Positions 1-12,036 of a stretch of DNA of 64,000 nt are shown piece after piece (within the stretch, counting starts at the first letter, position 1; every line of letters begins with the position of its first letter). The notes beneath the pieces were generated by a model, which searched no databases, was not told where the DNA came from, and saw nothing but the letters and a program-made list of their open reading frames with translations. The position numbers and the translations under genes are program-made. The stretch comes from Eimeria necatrix (taxonomy: Eukaryota > Apicomplexa > Conoidasida > Eucoccidiorida > Eimeriidae), in NCBI RefSeq assembly GCF_000499385.1, contig NW_013654536.1, positions 41,001 to 105,000 of the forward strand, read 5' to 3'.

Positions 1-141
1 AAATGAATAGGTGCAGAAGCTTGGCAATTTATTCGTTAGATACGTGACGTTCATGATTCGAAAAAAAACTGATAAGAAAGTTGAGAAGTGCGTTTGTTAC
101 GATCTCGAGGGGAAGGATCATGGTGCTTATCGTATGTGCAG

Positions 142-3100
142 GTTCGAGTATGTTTTTGATTTATCTTTTTGCGCGTTGGCATGGCGCGCGGCTGAGGAGT
201 TTGAAAAAGAAAGTGATTCTTCAGGAGAAGAAGGGCCTTCCACTGTATCCAAAGTACCAGCCCCTGCTTCCCAGGAGGCAAGCGTAGATGAGAACACAGA
301 GCTCCACAAGAAGGCGAAGGAGGACGTCGTGAGTAATGAAGGCGTACGCAGAGTCCAAGTCACAGGTGAAGCGCACGCTTAGCTCTTATATCCTTCGAAG
401 CATGCCTTTTTTACGTTGCCAGTGAACAGTGGGTCTGGTTATTGGTGCACAGTAGTGTGCTAGCTCTTTTCCCTTGACTGCAGGACAAAGGAGATCGGCT
501 GTCACGAAACGGCTTGTTAACTTGTGTATTTTTTTTATTAGGGTCTTCGAATATCAAGCGAGTGGCGCTTCCTGTCCGCGGAGAGTTGGTGCTGGACTCG
601 CACGATGCGTGCAACCAGATGTCTCTTGTTAATCACTATGGTGTGCCTTTCTGTGCAAGTTTCATTTGGCATACTGTTGTCCGGTCTTTTGTCTGGCTGC
701 CAAGATAGAGTCGTTCCACCAGACCCCTGTGCACCAGCTAATAGCTTCTTATGATGGCATGCTTGGGAGTCTGCACTGGAAACTCCCGAATAGCTCTCCC
801 CCAACACCACCTTGAAAGTTTGCTGCTCGACAAGGATGCACTACGCCCTCATTGAGTGACTTCGCGCTTCACACAAGCACAGGTGCAGGCTTGTGGCGAA
901 CTGTTGACATAGGTAGTTTACCAGCGATGCTTGAGTTGTGCCTCAATGCAGGCACCATTGGCCTACTAGGTGAGAAAATATGCCACTGCAACACGGAATG
1001 GCAGCAAGTCTTTGTGGATGGGTGGCCTCATATTGTCCTTACAACCATTCCAGGCGTGGCAATAGAACCAGGTACATGCTTTGAATTATCAACGTGCTAT
1101 TTTGCGGTTTTAGTCCCTCCTCATTAGTATGTTGCCGTCTTGACCAGACCTGAAATCAAGTGTCTGACAGGGGCAGCCGCGCCACTCTTCTCCCCTATCA
1201 TGTGGACTCACTGCCATCGTCGACAACTGCTCGCTAGTTTTCATGAATGTTGCTGCGCTACCGCAGGAGAAGAAGTCTTAGCTGATTTTGGCTATGACTG
1301 GTTTAATAGGGTGCAAGATGTGTCCCACAAAGCGATAGCCCGCGAGTTGCTTGACTACCGAATTGGTGTCAAGACAGGCGGCTGTCAGGTGCGTCCCATG
1401 CATTTGCTGCTGCATTAATGCTTGGATATGCTGCTAAAAGGCGGTTCAGTTTATTAATTTGCTCTTACTAATTTTTATACTGCTCGCACTGTCGAACACT
1501 TGCACAGACGTTGGCTCCGGCAAGGAATGCAGAGTGCTTGGTGAGGGACAACGACGCGTCTCTGCAGACTCGAGCCCGGATAGGAGAAGTGTGTCCTTAT
1601 TGTCACTCGGACGAAATACCACTGGTACCAGGTTCTGTTGCAACGGTTTCAGTTGATTTAGCAGTCGACGGCTGCAAGTCAGCAGCTGGAAAGCACAATA
1701 CCGAAAAGAAGCTAGAGCTGGCAAAAACGCAGGGGCCAAGGAAAGCCGGAGCAGCAGACATGGAGACTAATGATAAAGCTTCCATCTGGGGAGAGCAGGT
1801 CGTGCACTGTGACGGATGTGACAGACCCTGCCATCTTCGTTGCATCTTTGGGGCCCACGCTGCCGATCGCAGACAGCAAGAACAGCGGGAACAAGGGGAG
1901 CTTAATCACAACCAGAAGCAGGAGCAGCACGATGACCAAAAAAACGGTGAACAGGCGGAACAGCAATTCTCAGAAAAGCAACAGGAACAGCAGTCTCCAG
2001 AACAGCTGCAGGGACAGCAACCGCGAGAACAGCAGCAGAAACAGCGGCATCCAGACCATCGGCAGGAACAGAACTACCAAAAGGCACAGCAAAACCAGAA
2101 GATTGGTGAACTGAAGGGATTTCAGAGTAACTGCTGTGCGCACGTCGCATCAAGCGACGCGCCAACTAACGGCCGAGAGACATACTGGTCTGAGGCGAAC
2201 TTCGGCGTTGTTACTGGTGGTGAGACTGTTGAAGACATCTACCGCTGGTTTGTTGAGGGCGATTACAAGTGGTTTTGTTGTGTGTGTCGACTCCAGTGGG
2301 AGAGAATGGCAGCAGCCATGAACTTCTCAGTAGACTGGCAAGCCCGGAGGGTGCTTAGGGAAGGGAACCCACTGCTTTTGCATCCGTCAAATGAGGTTAT
2401 CACGAAGAGCGCCGTAACTTCGAAGATCGAAAGAGCAGGTTCGGGTCCACTTAATATTACGGAGGAGGTGGAGCACGCAAGCAGCGCAGTCAGCGACATA
2501 TGCGGCAATAGACGCAGAGGCCCTGGCGCAAGGTGGTCTGATGGCACTGGCATTCCCAAGAGACGGAAAAGGACTGCAGAGGGACAAGTTGCGTGTGCCA
2601 CGGGCTCAAAAGACACCGTCTGCGTGGGAACAGTGGAAGAAAACCACCAGGGAGGTGCCTTGCCCACAAAGACAGAGCAGCGTTCTCGACAGGAAACAGA
2701 CGGATCTGTTTCTCAGGGCAGCAGAACGGATACTACCGGTTGTACTTTGGGGGCAGAAGCACAATTGGCAGCTTCAGTTGCTCCGTATAGTGCTTACCCT
2801 GATCGGTCTGCCTCCGAAGCATTCAAAAGGAGTGTCAGTAACACGCCTCTCAGCGGGCCTCAGCCAGAATATATTGCAGCAGCGTCAGACGAGGTTTCCG
2901 CAAGCCTTCCCATGGAGGGTAGCGTAGGCACTTTGCTCTGCACTGGCAGAAGTATTGAGGCTATCGAAAAGGATGGTAGGACATTGCCAGTTCACACGCT
3001 GGAGCCCACCGACGAAGGCTGTAGCGCGGATGGAGATCCATCATTAAGTGCAGAAGTCAGGGGGAATAGTGGCCACGGTAACACAAGTGGACCTGTGAGA

Positions 3101-4123
3101 GGAAGCGATAGTCTGATTGTCGAGCCAATGCGCGTGTACAAAAATAGCAGCGAAAAGAGCCAAACGAGCAAGATGCAGCCTTGCCCTGTCTCGTTAACAC
3201 CCGATGAATTTTCAGGCGAAGAGCTGCTGGGCTGTCGGACTGAAATGCTTGTGGAGCCACGGACACTTTTGGGCGCACTGCAGCCGTGTGTGCGCTGCTA
3301 CAAACTGTATGGCTCGAAGGCAAGCGTGGAAGTTTGTAGACTGACCAAACGACACTTGGCGTCCAACTGGGATCATCCGCATTTCGCTTCCCCTGCTCAG
3401 ATACAGGATGCACTGCTAACGTGTTTCCAAGATGCCCTGCTAACTGTGCAGAGAGAGCATCGGGAAAAATTGCGTGGACTTCTAGACAGCATGAGCCCGC
3501 TACAGAGAGGAGAAAGCATGAACTCTTTCCTTGGAGACACTAGGCACCCAAGGATACATGAAAATGCAGCCCGCCGCAGCGCAGAAAACACACTGAAACC
3601 GGAAATTCGTACCACTGAGGTAGTAACGAAAGGGGCTATTCCTCTTATTAGTGTTACCTTGGGAAAGACAAGGGTCGACTACAAGTTCCCATGTCCAAAG
3701 ACGAAGAAACCAAAATGGTTTTATGGCTTAGTGAGTAATTACCAAGCGGTGTCAACGACGGTCCAGGACGTTGAACCACATCTAGAGGGGAAGTCGACGC
3801 GGATAGATGGGCCGGGGAAAGGTGGAACTGGCAGCAAGGAATTCGAGAAGGAGAGGACAGTCACATACTTTACAAATCAGTTCCGTATCGACTATGACGA
3901 CGGAGATTTCCAAACTGTCCCACCTCATGAGCTAATTGAAATGCTGATTGAGACGGGACCTGGTAGCAAGCTAGACGGACGGAAAGCCATTACCACGACT
4001 CCTTTAACGAAAATGCTTTCCCCAGAATTGAAGCGAGCAAACCGCCAGGTCAATCAGCTCGTCCGTGAAACCAACAAGAAGGGCTGCACGGTTAACTCGG
4101 ACTTGGACACGGATGACGAATAA
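142..4123 (+). CDS. SET-PHD-Tudor chromatin protein (histone lysine methyltransferase-like), 5' end incomplete
   Basis: Five exons keep one frame: 142-365, 542-640, 970-1071, 1267-1388 and 1508-4123 (about 1,053 residues visible). Exons 2-4 together read as the C-terminal half of a SET domain, with an N-x-x-N-H-Y segment, a V-D-G-W-P-H strand and a G-E-E-V-L-A-D-F-G motif, resembling plant ATXR5/6-type enzymes. Exon 5 opens with a PHD finger: a C-x2-C pair (VCPYC), then H-C-D-G-C-D-R-P-C-H-L-R-C, then the last pair in W-F-C-C-V-C after a Gln-rich insertion of well over 100 residues. The C-terminus (about 3650-3960) looks Tudor-like (W-F-Y-G-L-V-S-N-Y and D-Y-D-D-G-D). Expected role: writing or reading histone lysine marks in the nucleus. 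Oddities: Phe replaces the usual Tyr of the SET E-L-x-x-D-Y motif, and the PHD is interrupted. Exon 3 could instead start at 952, also in phase. The N-terminus and start codon are not settled and may lie left of the window. Confidence 0.75.
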
Positions 4124-5870
4124 TATCCTTGCCTTGGTTTGTTACATGGTTTTTGCGCATTATTTCTGTGGAGAGTGTAAAAACCAAACATGAGTACCTA
4201 GAGAGTGCTTGAGAAGGGGACTTGCTGCTGCGTGTAGGCGGCGTCGCGATTTCAAGCTCTCGCGTGTTGTGTTTCTTCTCTCTCCAAGAATGGCGCGAAT
4301 CATAGCCTTGCGTTTTATGTGACGTTGTTTTGTTTTTGGGCTTGCGAAGAAAGGGTGTAGCTTAACTCTTGGAGGCCATGTTTGTAACATGAAAAGTTGC
4401 CATCTAGGCAGAGGGAGGGACTATGCTACGTCTAACAAATATGTTTCCAAGCCGATGGCCCTTGGATATTTGCCGCCGGTATTGTTTTGAGTTTTTATTA
4501 GCATCTGCTTGTTGCCATTGGCAGGGCGGCAGAAAATCCGTTTCCACTTTTTGTGACAGCAAGCGTCAGCTCCTTATTGAAGCACGCTGTGGAGCATCGC
4601 TGCCGTCAGCGCGCAACCGGGAAGTATTGCGCAAGTTGACTGTCAGTTGACGCATATGAAAGGCGTGACATATTATTTCAGTTTTGTTTTGTGCCGACTG
4701 CAGGGGACGGTTAGAAACGGTTACTGAGCATCCTATGAGTACAGAAGAGAGCACGAGGCATCAGCTCTAGGTGGATGGCTGTGCACGTTATCACTGTCAT
4801 GTCTCTTTCTCCTTTGTAAGCCTCTATAAAGGACCAGGTGGTTCACGGTCAAGGTTTTCGGTGGCGCAAACTGCACTACGCAAATATGTTGAAGAGGCAT
4901 TCTGCTGATGACCGGTTAGCTCATGTCTCGATAGCAGCTTGCAGAACAGGTGCATCACAGTAGAGGAGACAGAACAGTCGGAGACGATAGCATCCCGACT
5001 TTGGTAAGCGTGGATTGTGCGGTCAAACAGTTGTACACTGGAAGGCATATCATGGTCGTCGCACTTAACAAAGCGTCTGACGATGCTAACTGTTGATTCC
5101 TTGCCTCAGTTGACCAAAGTGGGCTAGCTGCTTGAACGGCAGTGGCTCTGGTGTATAAGGTCCTGGATTGAACCACCGGCTTGAGCAGCAAAGGTGCCTT
5201 CGAGCCATATATGAAATGAGGATGCTCCTGGCTATGAGTTGATTATAGCGTATTTGGTGCAATATGCACTGAGGAAGGCACATAACATGCATCGTGAATA
5301 GCGAGCGAGCGAACCAGAAACAATCAAGGATGATATGACCATTCAACAACTGCATAAGGTTCGCCCGTGGATGCTTAAATGCTATAAGAATGCATTATGG
5401 ATGATATTTCAATATAATATGTAAGCGCAGTATGCACGTGCTTCGCAGAGTTGCTGCAGATATCACACCTGACTCCTTGATCCATGGCCCGTTTGGTCCA
5501 TTGGGCTCCAAGTGTCGTCTGCGCACTCAGCATTTCAGCTTCCAGCTTCTGTCTTATATTACGTATATGATGCAAGAACATTTGACAAGATAAAAATGCT
5601 GAAGCTCTTGAATGATTCATATTGAACTTACCCAATCGACAAGTATTGTGCTAGCTTGAGACTGCACAGCTCGGCGCTGGGGGCTTTGGCGCCTCGACAG
5701 GTCTGCTCCTGGTACCGTCTGATAAGAAGAAGACAAGCGATAACTCGGACGAAAGTGAAGTAACCTAACGTGTACTTTTGAACTGATTCTTCTCCTGTAG
5801 TCCCCTCCCTCTCTCCTTCGTAGCCTCTTGGTGAGGCAAAAGGGACGGGCCTGGAGTTTGACACCAGAAC
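4124..5870. other. Intergenic spacer between SET-PHD gene and carbonic-anhydrase gene
   Basis: Only short, non-overlapping reading frames with no recognisable domain. It must hold the 3' end of the SET-PHD transcript and the promoter of the next gene, but I see no motif I can defend. Confidence 0.5.
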
Positions 5871-7604
5871 ATGGATTTGAAAATGGCACCGCTTTCCCTA
5901 CTTTTCTGCTTAGTCTCTTTAGTCCTGCTGTATAAGGCAGAAGGAGGCAGGTGGAACAATCAGATCAGGTCTCCTCTTTCCCCGGAACATCTGTCGGCTT
6001 TGGGGGCTAAGGAAGCTGCCCAGCGAGCGAGCGACAGCCACGCAAAACTCAGAGGAGATACCCTCTCTGCTCACTCTTTGGTTCAGCAATTGGTGGAAAA
6101 AACGAATCGGGCTTCTCCCGCCACCGGAAGTATCCCTCAGTTGGGAGCTCTTCCGGAATCAGAGTGGGATTACAAAGAGCATGGGGCTGACTGGACACAG
6201 GGAAAATGCAAGACTGGAACACGCCAATCTCCTGTAGACCTTCATATTGAAGGTCTTGAAGAGCCAGCTAAAAAGAACATGACGGAGTTGTACGTAGGTG
6301 CCTTCTCTGGTGAACAAACATCCTCTTGGTCGAATAAGTTGTGGAAGAAGGGGGATTTCTTCTATACCTATCCTAACCAATTGAATAGTGTCCTTTTGTA
6401 TAGAACGGATAAGGTATTCCAAATCCGTTCTGCCGGTGAGGGTCTCGTTCCTCTTGGTGCTATGTTTGGGTCTGACACGACTGAAATGTTCGTTGCACAT
6501 CAGATCCTTTTTCACTCTCCTAGTGAGCATACTTTTCAGGGGGAAGCTAACAGGAGGGAAATTGAGATGCAAATATGGCACTACTCAAACGACTTGTTGT
6601 CAATGGAGGCGAGCAAGAGTGTAAATCTGACAACACTTCCATATTTGGCTTTATTCGCTCAAAGCAGCATCAATCTTCCCGATGTAGAACGAGCAATGGC
6701 TGAAAACAGCAAAAGCGGAAAAGATCCTTTGCTTCCCTCCTCCCACTGGAGGGTTATCTCCCTTACGTTCATGAGCGAAGAGCTGGATCAGGCCAGTCTG
6801 GAAGAACTGAGGGGACTTCCATCCGAAAGGCTGTTGAGAACACTACTAATGGCTGATGGGCTAAGCAAAGAAACCCATGGTGAGTGATGATATAGAGATC
6901 AAATAAGTGGATGCAGATGCTCATTCTGCTTTTTTCCATGAAGGACAGTGTAACTGTGTCCTCCACTTTGAGCGTGCCCTTTTTGAAACCCTTACCGTAT
7001 GACTTGCCTGCGAGAAGCTTTCGAGGCTTGTACCTGCGGCCTTTTGGGTCTTTAATCGTCTAAGAAGCTGCATCGCTTAATCCTTTCCACATGTATACTA
7101 ATATGTTTTGCGTTCTCAGGAGGTTCTGAGGTTCTTGAGCTGACTCACCCTTTGAATCTGCAGTCGCTGATGATGATGCTGCAGTTGACAAATCAAGAAT
7201 TTTTTGCTTACGACGGTAGCCAGACTATGCCTGGTTGTGAAGAGAACGTCAGATGGTATGTCGCTCGCCAGCCTCTCCCCGTCGCAACAGACACCATGCT
7301 GAGGTTCTACAAAATGCTAAATCCCAAAAGCCTCAAGTCAGTGAAGGAGAAGGATGGAAACTTCCGGCAGCTGCAGAATGTGGAAGGCAATATGCACAAT
7401 GACGGTAACGTTTTCCTCGTGCAGGGGTTCCCTCTACAAGTGCTGATTGCGGATAGTCTGGGATTTACAAATATGTCAGACCAGGCAGAGGTTTCCGCTA
7501 GCTCGTTCCAGGGGTGGCTTCAAGAAAGCAAAGCAGCTCCAAAGCACATGTGGCTTGCCTTCTGGACAATCGCTGCGTCATTGTCTATAATTGCACTGTT
7601 GTGA
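5871..7604 (+). CDS. GPI-anchored carbonic-anhydrase-related protein (alpha/eta-CA fold, zinc ligands degenerate)
   Basis: Two exons, 5871-6879 and 7120-7604, joined across a GT-AG intron (GTGAGT donor, phase 1) give 497 residues. Residues about 6-24 form a signal peptide; the last 20 are a hydrophobic tail after a small/charged stretch, as in GPI-anchored proteins. Between them is a carbonic anhydrase domain: W-x8-W and the Q-S-P-V-D-L strand (about 99-124), the F-H-S-P-S-E-H loop (214-220), and G-S-Q-T-M-P-G-C in exon 2 aligned with the family's TTPPC loop, keeping the gatekeeper Thr. Of the three zinc histidines, the first aligns with Leu213, the second is His215 and the third is Gln234. 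Gln at the third site is typical of apicomplexan eta-CAs, but loss of the first His suggests little or no catalysis. The best relative I know is the Toxoplasma rhoptry protein CA_RP. A second in-frame ATG at 5883 could be the start. Confidence 0.85.
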
Positions 7605-9383
7605 ACACACCGAAGGGTCTACCTACTGCTATGCCAGTATAAGTACCTTTCGAGGATTGTATTTAAATATCTCTTTAAGGAAAGCCGCCAAGATCCAACA
7701 CCATCTGAGCGCTGCGCTGCTTTGTGGCCCAGATAATTTCTGGTGCCGAACAAATAATGCGTTTTGAGGCCCATAGTTCTGTGTATATAGTCGAATCCCC
7801 ACGGATTTATTTCTGGAGTGACAGATGCCCATCGGATTGGGCCTTTCATTGTTTACACTCCACTCAACAAGCTGCTTCAAACCACGCTGTTCACCTTAAT
7901 GGTGTGGCACACCCCGCAGCCTGCTGATGTAGGTCAGTGACCATTAAGTTTAACCTAAACCTGTACGGCTTGGAGATTCTTTCAGAAAATGCATGTTGAG
8001 GGACAGCGTATCAGATGCTTCACGTGCATGCAGCTTGGCGCTTAAACGATAGCTAATTAGAGCAAACAGTGACCTGACATACTGCAGCATATGTAGATGC
8101 GACCCGAAAAAGAAAAGCGAAGAATAGAGCGTAACACTAGAAGTTTTCAGGGAGGGTGTCTCCTATGCCCAGATATTTGCTTGATCCTTGACAGTCGCTC
8201 ACTTTCTCTGGAACTATGGGGCACATGCTTCGGTGCCAGCCTTAACACATCTTCACAAACTCTACTACTTCACCACCACAATATCGTTTGCACCGTAGTG
8301 AAGCCTCATCTGTGCTTTGACTCACCAAAAGGACGCTGTTGCTCGTCATATAAATGGCTGCACTCGTTCTATTTCTACGTGCGTTCGCTGCTGAGAAAAG
8401 AAAAGCTGGTGTCATGAAAACGTTCACAAGCTCTACCGATGCACATCTCCTCCGTCCAGGGGAACCAAGCTCTAAGAAATGTAGCAAGCAACTGCATCAA
8501 GCATCTGCTGAAAACAGCCGTCACCGCACATTAGAACGTTGTCGTCCTCAGCATTGATACGCAATACACTGCTCAAGGTTAGGCGCGGCTTGTCGTTCTC
8601 AGTCAAGTAGTTCGGCTGCGAAGGAACTAGTGCTACTAGCCAACATTGCTTCTTCCAGAGGCCCGCTAGAAGTGACTTTAGCCATTTGCATTATCCAAAG
8701 GGAGAAAATGGAAAAGGATGAAAACAAACCTTCGTCTAATGCTTATGCCCCAATGTTTTCACTCGAAATCTCAGGACACCGCAAATGCTGTCGACTTTAA
8801 GACCACTGTCCTGAATATTGGGGAGCAACACACAGGGTGGCTCAGACTGGGCCGTCTTAATAGCGAGCCCAGAGAAACCCAATGGGCTATTACAAGCCCA
8901 CGCAAAACATAGTTACAGCTAGCTGGCTAGGCTAGCTCCCTAGAGCTCTGTGCAAGGGGAAGAGATAGAGTGCAGAGGTATTTGTGTCCTGCACCAAGAC
9001 ACAGTGCCTCTCCAGTTGCGTTTCGCCTCTCAGCTACGAAGCCACATCGAACACCAGACGCAACGTGGCAACTGTTAAGCGCATGACGTACTGCATAAAC
9101 GCGAAAAGAGGTCGCACGCAGAGCAGCAGCGTAGCCCGAGGCGCAGGCTATACTGACTACCATCCAAGCGGAACCGATAAGCAACAAAGCCATCAGATGC
9201 TGGATGATGCTACCTATCTAGCCATTTGTTGCTGCCGCTGGTTTCCCTGCTGCCTCATGGTGCTGCTTTGTTTGCATTGCAGTACGAATCCATGCGGCAT
9301 CACTCGTCCCTGCCTCCTCGGCAGCTTACGGTAGTCATTGTATACTACACTGCAAAATGCCTTGCGACTAGGTCCCTCCTCCT
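7605..9383. other. Spacer between convergent genes
   Basis: Lies between the stop of the carbonic-anhydrase gene (+) and the stop of the transporter gene (-), so it should contain only two 3' UTRs. No open frame shows a domain or biased composition, and I see no RNA gene. Confidence 0.5.
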
Positions 9384-12036
9384 TCAGACATCCGTTGCCT
9401 GATTCTTCAGTTCAACTTCCTTCGACCGCTCCTGCTTAGCTTTGGCTTTTTGCACCTTTTTCTCCTCTGCGCGACGCCTCCTCTCTTCAGCTTCTTGCTT
9501 TGCCATGTCCCGAGCTGCCTGTGGCCAGAAAGGGTGCGGTTCTGTCCGTTTTTTACACCAAAGTAGTAGCAGCACCAGAAAGTTGACGCCACACAGCACC
9601 AACATAATCAAACAGGGGTAGTAGTAAACAGAATGGAAAACATCTACCACGAGTTTCTGCATCGGGATTTTCAGCAAAGACAAAAATCCAGCTATCAAGT
9701 GGATAGTCCCCACAATTTTCCCGAAGTGAGACGAAGAGAACGTGTCCGACACGAAGCAATAGCTCTGCGAGCTGTAGAATGAGACGTAGCAAATGTATAG
9801 AATAGCAGAAAAGTATGCCGTGGGAAGTGCTGGAATCATGCTGAATCCATAGGCCAGTGTAATGCATGTGTTCAAGAAGAACAAGATTGGCATAATGCCA
9901 ACCATATCCACGACCTTGCCTATCACCTGGAAACAAAAACGGCGCACAGACCAAAAAATTCTTAAACGCAAGCAATTTCACTGAGGAACTGCAGGAGCTC
10001 TGCGCACTATGTCAAGAAAGCAATCACCCTGTGCAGCATTCTAGACAAGTGTGGCGTTCAGAATGCACTTACAATGCACGGGAATAAGGAGAAAGGCAGC
10101 GCAGCTCCCATGAAATCGTTGACCTCCTTGCCCAGTAAATTTTCTGCTGCTGTCGTGAAGAATGCGTACATGATAGCCTTTATAATGGAGTAAACAACGA
10201 TACATATGGCGTACGGCGATGTGAACTGCCTGATAAAGGATGCCGGCTTCTCCTCCCTTCCACCAGCTAGCTGATCCAGTGTCTCTGCGTTCCCTGCTCC
10301 TCCTGTTGCCACGCTCATTCTTGTCGCCTGGTATATCGCAGGCACCTCCGCCGCTTGATCGGCATCTGAGAATCCATTCTTTCTCTGCTTCTCTTCGTCC
10401 CGCTTTTTCTCTTCGTCGGCCCCAACTCCTTCGGACAGTGCCTTTTTGCAAGGTCCTGTTGAAGGCACCGGCCTCGGGACATCCAGGTAGCACTTAGCTT
10501 TACGTCCTGGCTCCGACGCCGTACCACCAGAGTATCCGTCATGCGCATGTAGGGGCCACTGACCTTCATGAAAGCTGCTGAAACTATCGCGCCACGCGTG
10601 GGCTTCTATAGAGGCGAAAGAATCGTTTACTCTTTGAATAGGGTGATGGTATGCCCCCCCCCTTTCCATTTCCGTGAATTCGTTCCACGGTTTGAAATGC
10701 TTGTACGGAACCAAAATCAGCGCCAATATGAAACACAAGCCTGCAGCAGAAAAGCATGCATGATGCGCTCTAGACACAATGTACACAATGTTCTAAGGGC
10801 AGAAGCGAAACCAAACATCAGCGAGCCGCCACGTTGCACTGTCTACACAGGGAGCAGTAAATCACGTTGTGGCGATGAGATCCATGACAAAGGTCTGCAA
10901 AAAGTCCCAGCCTTGTGATGCGTCGTCAATTTATACACGGCCATATGCCACAGTGTCTTCTGCACGTGAATAATGAAATGGAAGCTAGCAAATAAGCAAT
11001 GCAATGAAAACCCTGATTTGGAGACGAGATAAACTGTTCAGCCCGACTGTCTTCTTTGCCTCACCAGGTCCAATGACAGCATAGCCAAGGCTAACTTCCC
11101 TCAGGCCAATACCCGGATTGGCGGCCTCGATCTTGTCTAGGATAGTCGGCACCGCGAAGCTGGCGCTCTTGGACGCTCCAAGAATTGCTACTATCAGCCT
11201 ACAAAAGTAATGAAAACACCTCACAAAATTGTAATGACATCCTACGGCCTAGAGCGAATCTGATCAGCCTACAAAAGTAATGAAAACACCTCACAAAATT
11301 GTAATGACATCCTACGGCCTAGAGCGAATCTGAACTAGCCATGCGGCGCAAACCCCTACAACCGCAGTGTCCAAGCTTACCCTTCGTGTCCAGGGAAGAG
11401 GTTGGCTGAAGATAGAAGAGGCAAATACCCTATGTCTGATCCTATTCCCATGAATATAAACGCCGCAATGTATGTTTGTGCAGATTCTGACCCGAAGGCA
11501 AGCAGTACCCATGCTAGGGCGTTCATGAGCTGTCCTATTGCAGCTGTGATGCGCGGTCCTAGATAGTCCAGCAGCAAGCCGGCAGCAAGTGAGAATGAAA
11601 AAGCGAACGCCAGGCATGTAACAAATATGTTTCCGACTGCTGAATTCTGGGCCTCACATATGTACCGCTTCCCCCCATGGATTTCCTCCCTCATATCCGG
11701 ATTCCCTTCCTGCAAGTACGTCGTGCACAGCCACGAGTACGCATTCGACCTGAAGAGCAGATTTGAAAGATTCGGCCACGCGAAGTACACGCGAGCCGTT
11801 AAAAAAGCGTAAATAACATAAGTCACTAAAAGAAAATAACGCCCAACTCCACATGGCTTGTGCTGCGTTTTCGCAGCCGTGACGGCAGGGGTGTTCTCCA
11901 CATGATCCATAGCCCCTGTTATTAGTCTGCGACACAGAGTCAAGAAACCATTCTTCGCGTGCTTCTCATCAGATGGAGATGACTTGCTGCAGCCTCCATT
12001 TGTTCGGCTTGGCAGCTTGTTCACCGGGGCTGGCAT
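9384..12036 (-). CDS. ApiAT-family (major facilitator superfamily) amino-acid transporter
   Basis: Four exons on the minus strand: 12036-11381, 11198-11065, 10740-10073 and 9926-9384 (666 residues). All junctions are GT-AG and phases agree. The protein has about twelve hydrophobic segments, split by a hydrophilic central loop encoded mostly in exon 3 and ending in a Lys/Glu-rich cytosolic tail. The first external stretch (Y-F-A-W-P-N-L-S-N-L-L-F-R-S) and the loop L-L-D-Y-L-G-P-R, in the place of MFS motif A, are characteristic of the apicomplexan amino acid transporters (NPT1/ApiAT). Expected role: uptake of amino acids across the parasite plasma membrane; the substrate cannot be read from sequence. 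The intron before exon 2 holds an exact 70-bp tandem duplication that copies the 3' splice site (11198 and 11268). Using the distal copy would add 70 nt and shift the frame, so 11198 is the productive site. Confidence 0.88.
11193..11332 (-). repeat. Exact 70-bp tandem duplication spanning a 3' splice site
   Basis: Bases 11193-11262 are repeated without change at 11263-11332. Each copy carries a pyrimidine-rich tract, TTTTGTAG and the first bases of exon 2 of the transporter gene (minus strand), so the intron has two identical acceptors 70 nt apart. Confidence 0.95.

Noticed and set aside
81..287. Small frame with a hydrophobic stretch near the left edge
   Set aside because: Overlaps the acidic exon 142-365 that joins in phase to the SET exons.
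606..752. Small frame with a signal-peptide-like start (MRATRCLLLITMVCL)
   Set aside because: It overlaps, in another frame, the SET-domain exon 542-640, whose phase and motifs fit the neighbouring exons.
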